Of a stretch of 64,000 nucleotides of DNA, positions 44,603-52,170 are shown piece after piece. The first letter of the stretch is position 1, and each line of letters opens with the position of its first letter. Origin of the DNA: Deltaproteobacteria bacterium (lineage in GTDB: Bacteria; Desulfobacterota; DSM-4660; Desulfatiglandales; HGW-15); assembly GCA_016931115.1 (NCBI GenBank), contig JAFGFM010000144.1, positions 1 to 64,000 of the forward strand. The letters are read 5' to 3'. A program made the position numbers and the translations under genes. The notes beneath the pieces are model-generated. The model was not told the origin of the DNA and did no database searches. It saw only the letters and a list, made by a program, of their open reading frames with translations.

Positions 44603-45727
44603 ATGATGAAAATTAAAAAAATTATGTTTGTATTTGGCACAAGGCCTGAGGGTATAAAGCTCGCACCTCTTATCATAAAGGCAAAATTGCGAAAAGATCA
44701 GTTTGAGAGCTTTGTCGTAAACAGTGCTCAGCACCGAAGTATGCTTGATGATGTTTTGGAGTCATTCGAAATAAAACCTGATCGGGACCTGAATATTATG
44801 ACACCCAATCAGTCCCTCCATTACATTACTTCAAAGATTCTCGCTGAAATGGAAAATATCATAAAGGAAATGGATCCGGATATCATAGTTGTACAGGGTG
44901 ACACAACAACAACCATGGCCGCGGCTCTCTCAGGGTTTTATTCGAGGAAAAAAATCGCACATGTTGAGGCAGGATTAAGGACGGATAACAGATTCAGCCC
45001 GTTTCCTGAAGAAGTTAATCGAAAAATGACATCATCAATAGTTGATTATCATTTTGCACCAACAGAGTCAGCAAGAAAAAATTTACTGAATGAAGGTTAT
45101 GATGATGCACACGTTTATATAACAGGGAATACAGTGATCGACGCCCTGTTGTGGACAGCATATAAAACGAAGGATCTATCATGCCCTATCCAAGAATTGA
45201 CACCTGTCCTTGACAGGTTTTCCCGTTTTATTCTCATTACCGGGCACAGAAGAGAAAGTTTTGGGGCACCTATTCGTAATATCCTGACAGCATTGAGGCA
45301 GCTTTCTATGGCGAATCCTCAGGTAGCCTTTATCTATCCAGTACACATGAATCCCAATGTTAAAAAACCTGTGCTGGAGTTGTTGAAAGGGCTTCCTAAT
45401 TTTTTTCTTGTTGATCCTATACCTTACAGGCCATTTTGTTGGCTTCTAAATCACTGTTATTTTACTATAACCGATTCGGGAGGTATTCAGGAGGAGGCGC
45501 CTGCCCTTGGAAAGCCTACTATAGTAACACGTGAGACAACTGAACGCCCTGAGGCTGTTAATGAAGGCATGGCAAAACTTGCAGGGTCTGATAAAGAGCT
45601 TATCATTCAGACTGCTCAAAGATTGTTAGATGATAATACTTATTACAAATCGATGGCCAAAGGATATAGCCCCTATGGTGACGGAAAGGCCTCTGAAAGA
45701 ATTTTGGACATTCTTGCAGATGATTAA
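44603..45727 (+). CDS. wecB: UDP-N-acetylglucosamine 2-epimerase (non-hydrolysing)
   Basis: WecB interconverts UDP-GlcNAc and UDP-ManNAc, a precursor for surface polysaccharides. The 374-residue protein has the family motifs in order: FGTRPEGIKLAPLI, AQHRSMLD, VQGDTTTTMAAAL, HVEAGLRT, FPEEVNRKM, TGNTVIDALL, TGHRRESFG and DSGGIQEEAPALGKPTI. Length is normal. Two ATGs (44603, 44606) follow an AAGGGA; the second has better spacing. Sigma-54 control links it to the divergent PEP-CTERM gene, suggesting coordinated envelope or matrix synthesis. Confidence 0.94.
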   Translation: MMKIKKIMFVFGTRPEGIKLAPLIIKAKLRKDQFESFVVNSAQHRSMLDDVLESFEIKPDRDLNIMTPNQSLHYITSKILAEMENIIKEMDPDIIVVQGDTTTTMAAALSGFYSRKKIAHVEAGLRTDNRFSPFPEEVNRKMTSSIVDYHFAPTESARKNLLNEGYDDAHVYITGNTVIDALLWTAYKTKDLSCPIQELTPVLDRFSRFILITGHRRESFGAPIRNILTALRQLSMANPQVAFIYPVHMNPNVKKPVLELLKGLPNFFLVDPIPYRPFCWLLNHCYFTITDSGGIQEEAPALGKPTIVTRETTERPEAVNEGMAKLAGSDKELIIQTAQRLLDDNTYYKSMAKGYSPYGDGKASERILDILADD

Positions 45728-45742
45728 GGATCTGCAAACCCC

Positions 45743-45859
45743 ATGATTAAGCTATTTCTGATTCGCCCTACCTCCATTCCTTTAACTGTGGACACGGTGT
45801 TTAAGGAATTTCTTGAATTATTTTCTGATTATATTTATGGTTCTGCCCTGACTAAATAA
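45743..45859 (+). CDS. Possible 38-residue ORF between wecB and a lipoprotein gene
   Basis: An ATG-to-TAA frame encodes a short hydrophobic-start peptide (MIKLFLIRPTSIPL). It ends 10 nt before the next gene, close to that gene's ribosome site. It has no clear ribosome site of its own and no family that I recognise, and could be a remnant or chance frame. Confidence 0.25.
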   Translation: MIKLFLIRPTSIPLTVDTVFKEFLELFSDYIYGSALTK

Positions 45860-45869
45860 TGGAGGGTAT

Positions 45870-46763
45870 ATGAAGGTCATAAAAAAAGGATATCAGGGCG
45901 TTCTGATATTATTTACGCTTATCCTGATGTTACACGTAGGATGCTCATCTGACAAGGAGTTCAAATTTACCTTTAACCGCCAGGATGGTGAAACATATGT
46001 ACAGAAACTGTCAATAAGCAGGGAAAGGCTCACCGGTGCTGACAGCATGGAGATGGAAGATACCCTTTTGGAGACAAGGGTGACCTGCAGGAAGATAATA
46101 GAGGGGTGGGATATAGAGTCTCAGACCCTGAACACAATAATGATGAAAAATGGGGAGGAGATACAGAGCCCTCTGTTTGCTCTTATCTCAAAACTCACTA
46201 TTACATACCGAATAGACAGCAGTGGTAACATGAAGGATCTTATTGGATATGACAGGGTACTGGAGGCGGTGAAATCACAGTATCCCCCTGAGGTTGCAGA
46301 AAATGTTTCAGCAGGGATCAATATAGATGCAATAAGGCAGAGGGAATTTTCTGAATGGAAAAACAGGGTCGGTGATTTTCTTGGTAAGAAATTTTCCATT
46401 GGTGATACATGGGAGCATGATGCCTCCTATATCCTGCCAAACGGAGATAAAATCAGCTACAGGGTAAAGACCCTTTTTAAGGAAAAGGTTCAGCAAAACA
46501 GTGTTACCTGTGTTCTTATTGAACAGACATATGACAGCGCGGGAGATGGTTTGACAGTAAAAGATGACAAACACCCTGAACTGGATCAGGAGAGTGCATC
46601 CATAAATGGAATGGTTACCCGCATAATAGATCCCGCCACAATGCGGATTTATAAAGAAGAGGTGAAAAGGGAAATACATATGTCTACCGAGATGCCGATC
46701 ACTGGAAAGATACCGGAGGAGATTGTGGAGACACGCACCTATGATTATGAATATGGTCGTTAA
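45870..46763 (+). CDS. Lipoprotein of unknown function (DUF6263-like)
   Basis: The 297-residue protein has a lipoprotein signal ending in LMLHVGC. The mature part is beta-rich with no cysteine clusters: FKFTFNRQDGETYVQKLSIS, LITYRI-type strands, an amphipathic helix VLEAVKSQYPPEVAENVSAG, then WKNRVGDFLGKKFSIGDTWE. The pattern of a dissected beta-sandwich is like that of DUF6263 proteins, with no known activity. GGAGG precedes ATG 45870. The RNase H gene follows after 8 nt, so they share a transcript. Confidence 0.7.
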   Translation: MKVIKKGYQGVLILFTLILMLHVGCSSDKEFKFTFNRQDGETYVQKLSISRERLTGADSMEMEDTLLETRVTCRKIIEGWDIESQTLNTIMMKNGEEIQSPLFALISKLTITYRIDSSGNMKDLIGYDRVLEAVKSQYPPEVAENVSAGINIDAIRQREFSEWKNRVGDFLGKKFSIGDTWEHDASYILPNGDKISYRVKTLFKEKVQQNSVTCVLIEQTYDSAGDGLTVKDDKHPELDQESASINGMVTRIIDPATMRIYKEEVKREIHMSTEMPITGKIPEEIVETRTYDYEYGR

Positions 46764-46771
46764 GCATATCC

Positions 46772-47254
46772 ATGGACGCCCTGCACCTGTTTACTGATGG
46801 AAGTTATAATCCCGCGACAAAAACCGGTTGTGGCGCCTATATTGCTGTAACAGACACAGGGGTGTCACCCGAATTATTGCTTGAACAGGTCAAGGTGAGG
46901 AGGTTTGAAAATACCACATCTGTCAGGCTGGAGCTTGAAACACTTTTATGGGCGTTTCAAGAGGTTGGGCAGATAGAAGGCAGGATTATTGTATACACAG
47001 ACTCTCAAAACATCATGAGTTTACCGGAAAGACACAATCGGCTTGAAGAAAAAAATTATCACTCAGGTAAAGGCAGACCGTTAAAGAACGCTGATCTGTA
47101 TATGGAATTTTTTAGAATGACAGAGAGACTTAAACCCGTTTTTATAAAGGTGCAGGGGCATAAGACCTCTCAAAAAAAGGATAAAATAGATAAACTCTTT
47201 ACACTTGTAGATAGAGAATCACGAAGGGCCTTAAGAAATCAAAGGCCTCTTTGA
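46772..47254 (+). CDS. Ribonuclease H-like protein
   Basis: RNase H enzymes cut the RNA strand of RNA-DNA hybrids. The 160-residue protein has the four acidic positions of type 1 RNase H in context: Asp in LFTDGSYNP, Glu in RLELETLLWA, Asp in IVYTDSQNI and a final Asp in TLVDRESRRA, with VQGHKTSQ resembling the loop before the last strand. A basic handle region is weak. It differs enough from RnhA that it may be one of the divergent RnhA-like proteins. It follows the lipoprotein gene by 8 nt. Confidence 0.8.
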   Translation: MDALHLFTDGSYNPATKTGCGAYIAVTDTGVSPELLLEQVKVRRFENTTSVRLELETLLWAFQEVGQIEGRIIVYTDSQNIMSLPERHNRLEEKNYHSGKGRPLKNADLYMEFFRMTERLKPVFIKVQGHKTSQKKDKIDKLFTLVDRESRRALRNQRPL

Positions 47255-47534
47255 GATTTTTTACTGACTGGTTGGACATAAATTTCCTCCATTGAATATT
47301 TAGTAATAGTGTGGTAGATTTTTGACCTGATTTTGTATGGAATATTACAACAGGCAGGTTTAAAGTCAATAGAAGTTGGTGATGCCGACATGGTAATGAA
47401 GGGCATTCAACTATCAATCAGTTAAAAATATAAGTAGTTACGATTTTTTTTACAGCAATAGATCACATCAAGTACCAGTAAGTATTAAGACATCTTTTTC
47501 TTGTAATATAGTTTATTTTTCACAGGTGAAGTAA

Positions 47535-47813
47535 ATGCTCCATGAGAATGAATTTGTTATGCTGCTTCTTTCCCTGGGTGTGGCGCTCTTCATAATCCTT
47601 AAAAGGCACAGTTTCAGGCAGTTCTATGGATGGAGGCTGCTTTTTGCGGCGTTTTTCTTTTTTACTGCCGGCTCTGTTTTTACGGTCCTGGAAACCTTTA
47701 TGCTCGGCACCATTTTCAACCATCTGGAACATCTCTGTTATCTGGCAAATGCCTTATTAATGTTGATATGGTGTATCAGTTCCATTACTGTTAGAGGGGA
47801 TAAAAATGAATAG
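47535..47813 (+). CDS. Small three-helix membrane protein, sensor partner
   Basis: The 92-residue protein has three hydrophobic stretches: FVMLLLSLGVALFIILK, LLFAAFFFFTAGSVFTVL and YLANALLMLIWCISSI. I recognise no domain. It overlaps the kinase gene by 8 nt and the kinase itself starts with similar membrane helices, so the two probably form one membrane sensor unit. AGGTGAAGTAA precedes ATG 47535. Confidence 0.65.
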   Translation: MLHENEFVMLLLSLGVALFIILKRHSFRQFYGWRLLFAAFFFFTAGSVFTVLETFMLGTIFNHLEHLCYLANALLMLIWCISSITVRGDKNE

Positions 47814-48834
47814 CCCTATAGCTGTAATGGATACCCTTTTTATCATTGCCGCTTTTATCTCTCTGCCAATAGTGTTAACACTGAAAAGAAGGATAATCCC
47901 GGCTGACATCAAAATAGTTATTTCATCCCTTCTTTTATTTAACATACTTTACGGCCTTTGCCTTTTTTTTGAGTGGACAGGTGTAACCAATATCCTTGAC
48001 CCCTATGAGGATCTCATTGGCGCTCTTATACCTATGATGTGGGCCTTTGTTTTTTATGCGATAATGCAGAATATCTCGGAGAAGGAGCTGAAACAATATC
48101 AGGATCACCTTGAACACCTTGTTGAAGAGAGGACTGACAAGCTTGAAATTGCTAATCGTAACCTTAGTGAATTTGCCTATATTGTTTCACATGACCTAAA
48201 GGCACCCTTAAGGGCCATAGGCCAGCTCTCCCAGTGGATAGCTGAAGATAACTATGATAACCTTAATGAGGATGGAAAGAAAAACATAGAGCTGCTCAAA
48301 GGCAGGGTCAAGCGCATGTACAGGCTTATTGATGATATACTTGCCTACTCCAGGGCCGGGCGGGATCATGAGAAAAAAGAAGAGGTGGATATGATGCGGC
48401 TTACCGAGGAGGTGATCGACAGCCTCTATAAGCCTTCAAATATCCGTATTGAAATAGAAAACCAACTGCCTGTAATCCCTGGTAGAAGGGTCCATTTTCA
48501 ACAGATCATCCAAAACCTTCTGAGCAATTCAATCAAGTTCATGGATAAGCCGGAGGGGGTTATCACAATAGGATGTCAAAGAGATAATAACCTGTGGCGT
48601 TTCCGGGTAAGGGATAATGGCCCTGGCATAGATGCAAAATATAAAGACAAGGTGTTTCAGATCTTTCAGGTCCTTTCACCATCGCCCAATCAGGAGAGCA
48701 CAGGTATAGGACTTACCCTTGTAAAAAAGATAGTGGAGATATACGGAGGAGAGGTCGATATGGAATCAGAGGTTGGTAAATACTGTGAGTTTACATTTAC
48801 ACTGCCTGTACAGGCCACAGGAGAGCACAAATGA
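47806..48834 (+). CDS. Membrane sensor histidine kinase
   Basis: The 342-residue protein has an N-terminal membrane part with three helices (LFIIAAFISLPIVL; IVISSLLLFNILYGLCLFF; LIGALIPMMWAFVFYAIM), a coiled linker (HLEHLVEERTDKLEIANRNL), and a complete kinase core: H-box FAYIVSHDLKAPLRAI, N-box QQIIQNLLSNSIKF, G1 VRDNGPGID, G2 STGIGLTLVKKIVEIYGG. The sequence style matches the phytochrome-like kinases that pair with small Rcp1-type receivers, and such a receiver follows with a 4-nt overlap. The signal sensed is unknown. Confidence 0.9.
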   Translation: MNSPIAVMDTLFIIAAFISLPIVLTLKRRIIPADIKIVISSLLLFNILYGLCLFFEWTGVTNILDPYEDLIGALIPMMWAFVFYAIMQNISEKELKQYQDHLEHLVEERTDKLEIANRNLSEFAYIVSHDLKAPLRAIGQLSQWIAEDNYDNLNEDGKKNIELLKGRVKRMYRLIDDILAYSRAGRDHEKKEEVDMMRLTEEVIDSLYKPSNIRIEIENQLPVIPGRRVHFQQIIQNLLSNSIKFMDKPEGVITIGCQRDNNLWRFRVRDNGPGIDAKYKDKVFQIFQVLSPSPNQESTGIGLTLVKKIVEIYGGEVDMESEVGKYCEFTFTLPVQATGEHK

Positions 48835-49244
48835 AAAAAGACACCCCCATTTTGCTTGTTGAAGATGATGAAATTGATCAGATGACTGTACAAAGGGCCT
48901 TGAAATATATCCATGTTACAAACAGGCTCGATATTGCCGGGAATGGTGAAGAGGCACTTGCATTTCTCAGGGACAGTAAAAACCAGAGGCCAGGCATTAT
49001 ACTTTTGGACCTTAATATGCCACGAATGAACGGGATAGAATTTCTTTCTGTGATAAAAAAGGATGCTGAGTTTAAAAAAATACCTGTGGTTGTCCTTACT
49101 ACATCAATCGAGGAAGATGATAAGGTGAAGAGCTTTAACCTTGGCGTTGCAGGGTATATGCATAAGCCAGTAGATTATATGCAGTTTGTTGAGGTAATAA
49201 GGACTATTGACCTGTACTGGACATTAAGTGAGTTGTGCCAATAG
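48831..49244 (+). CDS. Single-domain response regulator (Rcp1-like)
   Basis: The 137-residue protein is a lone receiver: acid pair in LLVEDDEIDQM, phospho-acceptor in LLDLNMPRMNGIEFL, Thr in VVVLTTSIEEDD and Lys in GYMHKPVDY. There is no output domain. It overlaps the kinase gene by 4 nt (ATGA type), so kinase and receiver are made together. It probably passes phosphate on, perhaps to the hybrid kinase just downstream. Confidence 0.93.
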   Translation: MKKDTPILLVEDDEIDQMTVQRALKYIHVTNRLDIAGNGEEALAFLRDSKNQRPGIILLDLNMPRMNGIEFLSVIKKDAEFKKIPVVVLTTSIEEDDKVKSFNLGVAGYMHKPVDYMQFVEVIRTIDLYWTLSELCQ

Positions 49245-49252
49245 GGGATAAA

Positions 49253-51250
49253 ATGGCTGAAAACAGGGTGAGCTTGCTTATAGTAGAGGATGACCATGTT
49301 GACCAGATGGCCTATGAGAGGTTTATTATAAGGGAAGCGCTTCCCTATGATTTTATGTTTGCGAACTCGGTGGACTCTGCAAGAAAGATCCTGGCCTCAC
49401 ATTCCTTTGATTTAATACTCTCTGATTATATGCTTGGGGATGGCACCGGTCTTGAGGTCTTTGGCAATATCGGTGATGCGCCTATAATAGTTGTAACAGG
49501 CACAGGCAACGAAGAGACAGCAGTGATAGCAATGAAGATGGGCGCAAGCGATTACCTGATAAAGGACCCTGATGGCTACTATCTTAAAACCCTGCCCATA
49601 ACTGTTAAGAATGCCCTTGACCGAAAAAAGGCTGAAATAGAGCTTAAGAAATACAAGGAAGAGCTTGAAAAGCTTGTGGATCAGCGTACTCAAAAACTGA
49701 GGGAAAGCGAGGAGCGGTATCGCACACTCATCACCCGAATGACCAACGGCTTTGCACTTCAGGAAATAATCTGCAACGAAACAGGTACCCCCTGTGATTT
49801 TAGATATCTTGAGGTCAATTCTGAATTTGAAAAGCTGACAGGTGTTGCAAAGGAAGAGATTATTGGCAGGAGCGCCCTTGAACTTTTCCCGGAAACAGGC
49901 ACGGAGTTGATTAGAAAATATGGCAGGGTTGCCCTTGCAGGGGTTTCAATGCATTTTGAACACTATGCGGAAAGGTTTGAGAAATATTTTGATATCCTGG
50001 CCTACTGCCCTGAGCCGGGTCAGTTTGCAACCATAATTACTGATGTTACTGCAAGAAAAAAGGCCGAAGAGGAAAAGAGGCTTCTTGAAAAGCAGCTGTT
50101 GCAAACCCAGAAGCTGGAGGCCCTTGGTACACTGGCCGGGGGCATTGCCCATGATTTTAATAACATACTGTCAATCATATTCGGATACATTGAGCTTGCC
50201 CAGCTTGATATAACCGATCCTGCACAGGTCAGCCATGATCTTGCAGAGATGAAGAATGCAGCCTTCAGGGCAAGGGATTTGGTCAATCATATCCTTGCTA
50301 TGAGCAGAAGGGCAGAGGAGAAGAAACACCATATCAGGTTAAAGGATGTAATTAACGAGGCAATAAAACTGCTCAAGTCTACAATCCCCTCTACAATAAA
50401 CATCACAGCTCATATTGATTCGGAAAAAATCGTGTTTGCTGATGCATCCCAGATGCACCAGGTGATCATGAACCTATGTACAAACGCATATCATTCTATG
50501 AAAGTTACCGGTGGAGAGCTGACAATACAGTTATCGGATACGGAAGTGAGAAAAGACAGCAATAATCCTTTACCGGACATGCGGCCCGGTGAATATATCC
50601 GTCTTACGGTTAGCGATACCGGGCATGGGATGGATGATGAAACAATGGAAAAGATATTTGACCCCTACTTTACCACCAAAGGGGTGGGAGAGGGCACGGG
50701 TCTTGGCCTTTCAATAGTTCACGGGATAGTTACAAGCCATGATGGATATATCTCTGTAGAGAGCAGAAAGGATGAGGGGGCATCTTTTACTGTCTATATC
50801 CCGGTTGCAGGTGCAATACCTGATGATGCAAAGGCGGAGCCGGAGATTCAGAGATCCGGGAGTGAACACCTGATGGTTATTGATGATGAGACAGGCATCA
50901 CCGACGTAACATCAAGAATACTTAAAGGACACGGTTACAGGGTAACAGTCTTTAATGAAGGCAGACTTGCATATGAAGAGTTCCAAAAAAATCATGAATC
51001 TTATGATATGGTCATTACTGACATGACAATGCCTGAAATGAACGGCCTTGAGATCGCAAAAAAAATGCGGGAAATCGACCCACATAAACATTTCATCATA
51101 TGCAGCGGTTTCAGTGACCTGATCAATAAGGAACACCTCTCAGAAGAGGGTATTTACTATATGGCAAAGCCTGTTGTCATGGGTGACCTTATGAAAACGA
51201 TCAGGGAAATATTCGATAACAGGGGCACTCAGCCCTCTGCAAAGGATTGA
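49253..51250 (+). CDS. Hybrid kinase: receiver-PAS-histidine kinase-receiver
   Basis: From ATG 49253 (AGGGG upstream, overlapping the previous stop) the protein of about 665 residues has a receiver ([25 protein letters not shown]), a coil, a PAS domain ([36 protein letters not shown]), a kinase core (H-box [21 protein letters not shown]-box [15 protein letters not shown]1 [11 protein letters not shown]2 [12 protein letters not shown]) and a C-terminal receiver ([29 protein letters not shown]). It is soluble. Together with the upstream kinase and receiver it forms a phosphorelay; a separate phosphotransfer protein and the final output are not in the window. Confidence 0.92.
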   Translation: MAENRVSLLIVEDDHVDQMAYERFIIREALPYDFMFANSVDSARKILASHSFDLILSDYMLGDGTGLEVFGNIGDAPIIVVTGTGNEETAVIAMKMGASDYLIKDPDGYYLKTLPITVKNALDRKKAEIELKKYKEELEKLVDQRTQKLRESEERYRTLITRMTNGFALQEIICNETGTPCDFRYLEVNSEFEKLTGVAKEEIIGRSALELFPETGTELIRKYGRVALAGVSMHFEHYAERFEKYFDILAYCPEPGQFATIITDVTARKKAEEEKRLLEKQLLQTQKLEALGTLAGGIAHDFNNILSIIFGYIELAQLDITDPAQVSHDLAEMKNAAFRARDLVNHILAMSRRAEEKKHHIRLKDVINEAIKLLKSTIPSTINITAHIDSEKIVFADASQMHQVIMNLCTNAYHSMKVTGGELTIQLSDTEVRKDSNNPLPDMRPGEYIRLTVSDTGHGMDDETMEKIFDPYFTTKGVGEGTGLGLSIVHGIVTSHDGYISVESRKDEGASFTVYIPVAGAIPDDAKAEPEIQRSGSEHLMVIDDETGITDVTSRILKGHGYRVTVFNEGRLAYEEFQKNHESYDMVITDMTMPEMNGLEIAKKMREIDPHKHFIICSGFSDLINKEHLSEEGIYYMAKPVVMGDLMKTIREIFDNRGTQPSAKD

Positions 51251-51301
51251 TATATCATAGATCATAGTGCCGATATGCCACTTTTAAGGAAGAAAATTTA
51301 C

Positions 51302-51328
51302 CACGGAGAGCACGGAGGTCACGGAGTC
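51302..51328. repeat. Three 9-bp CACGGAG-type repeats
   Basis: CACGGAGAG, CACGGAGGT and CACGGAGTC stand in tandem. This is a common intergenic repeat motif in many proteobacterial genomes, related in composition to the hairpin at 24400-24451. Confidence 0.6.
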
Positions 51329-51372
51329 AAATAACTATATTGTGTCCTATATAGAAGCAGGAAAAATATTCT

Positions 51373-51452
51373 GTCATTCCCGTGAAGACGGGAATCCACT
51401 TGAGAACTCTATATCATTAAATAAATGGATGCCCGCCTTCGCGGGCATGACA
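51373..51452. repeat. Pair of oppositely oriented REP-like palindromes
   Basis: CATTCCCG-TGAAGA-CGGGAAT (51376-51395) with GT before and CCA after, and ATGCCCGC-CTTC-GCGGGCAT (51429-51449) preceded by TGG, are two related palindromes in opposite orientation 30 nt apart. The second differs from the copy at 17503-17527 by a paired change of T to G in both arms. Confidence 0.75.
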
Positions 51453-51475
51453 GGTCTGTGAAATATTTTTTTAGA

Positions 51476-51844
51476 CTATTTCTGATACCATTTACCGGCT
51501 TCATCCTTGAGCCATTCACCGGGGTCAGCCTTTTCAGCTATCTGTTTGGCCCTTCTCTCTCCTACCAGTTCAATAGTTGTTTCTGATTGTTTTGCAATGG
51601 CCTCATAAACCTTTTTGCGATCATCGTTTTCTGCCGTAACAATATCTTCGCTCTTTTTAGTCGCACCAACAAACTCAAGATAACCGAGGTTATTTTCTCC
51701 CACAATGCCGGCCTTTTTAAGCTCAACAACAGCAGGCAGACGTTCCTGCATCCTCTCCTTTATACCCTGTGCATAAAGGTTTGATGAACATAGCAACAAG
51801 ATGAAAGTTATTGCCATTATTGTTTGAAATGATATTTTTTTCAT
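51476..51844 (-). CDS. ydbL: YdbL-family (DUF1318) periplasmic protein
   Basis: The 122-residue protein has a signal peptide (MKKISFQTIMAITFILLLC to YAQ) and the DUF1318 body: ERLPAVVELKKAGIVGENNLGYLEFV, DDRKKVYEAIAKQS, and the tail RAKQIAEKADPGEWLKDEAGKWYQK. In E. coli, YdbL works with the YdbH-YnbE intermembrane bridge. It is the last gene of ydbH-ynbE-ydbL, 29 nt below ynbE. Confidence 0.88.
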   Translation of the reverse strand: MKKISFQTIMAITFILLLCSSNLYAQGIKERMQERLPAVVELKKAGIVGENNLGYLEFVGATKKSEDIVTAENDDRKKVYEAIAKQSETTIELVGERRAKQIAEKADPGEWLKDEAGKWYQK

Positions 51845-51873
51845 TTTTATCTCCTTATCATATTAGATCACTG

Positions 51874-52089
51874 TTATTTTTTGTCTGATCCCTGAAGCTT
51901 ACTTTCAGCCTTGTCTATGTCACTGAAAAAGTCATCAAGGGCTCGGTCAATCTTTACATTCACATCAATTGTAATATGTATGGGTTTGACCTCAACCGGC
52001 GCCACCTCGATCGCATGCCTTGTTGAGCAGGCCCCTGCTAAAAAAAGCAACCCTGTTAATACCGCTAATATCATTAATACCTTTCGCAT
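51874..52089 (-). CDS. ynbE: YnbE-family lipoprotein
   Basis: The 71-residue protein has a lipoprotein signal ending in LLFLAGAC, then the family motif IEVAPVEVKPIHITIDVNVK, then a short acidic helix. In E. coli, YnbE is an outer-membrane lipoprotein that polymerises as a beta strand on the end of YdbH. It lies between ydbH (81-nt gap) and ydbL (29-nt gap). Confidence 0.88.
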   Translation of the reverse strand: MRKVLMILAVLTGLLFLAGACSTRHAIEVAPVEVKPIHITIDVNVKIDRALDDFFSDIDKAESKLQGSDKK

Positions 52090-52170
52090 ATCATACTCCT
52101 TTTCGATTATTAATAAGAGTTCCCTGGTTTTAACCCTTTACCATGCGCCCTGAGCCCTGCGCATTGTTCC

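Noticed and set aside
47330-47425. Short open stretch (LYGILQQAGLKSIEVGDAD) between the RNase H and sensor genes
   Set aside because: About 35 codons between stops, without a start or ribosome site. Could be a gene remnant, but I recognise no family.
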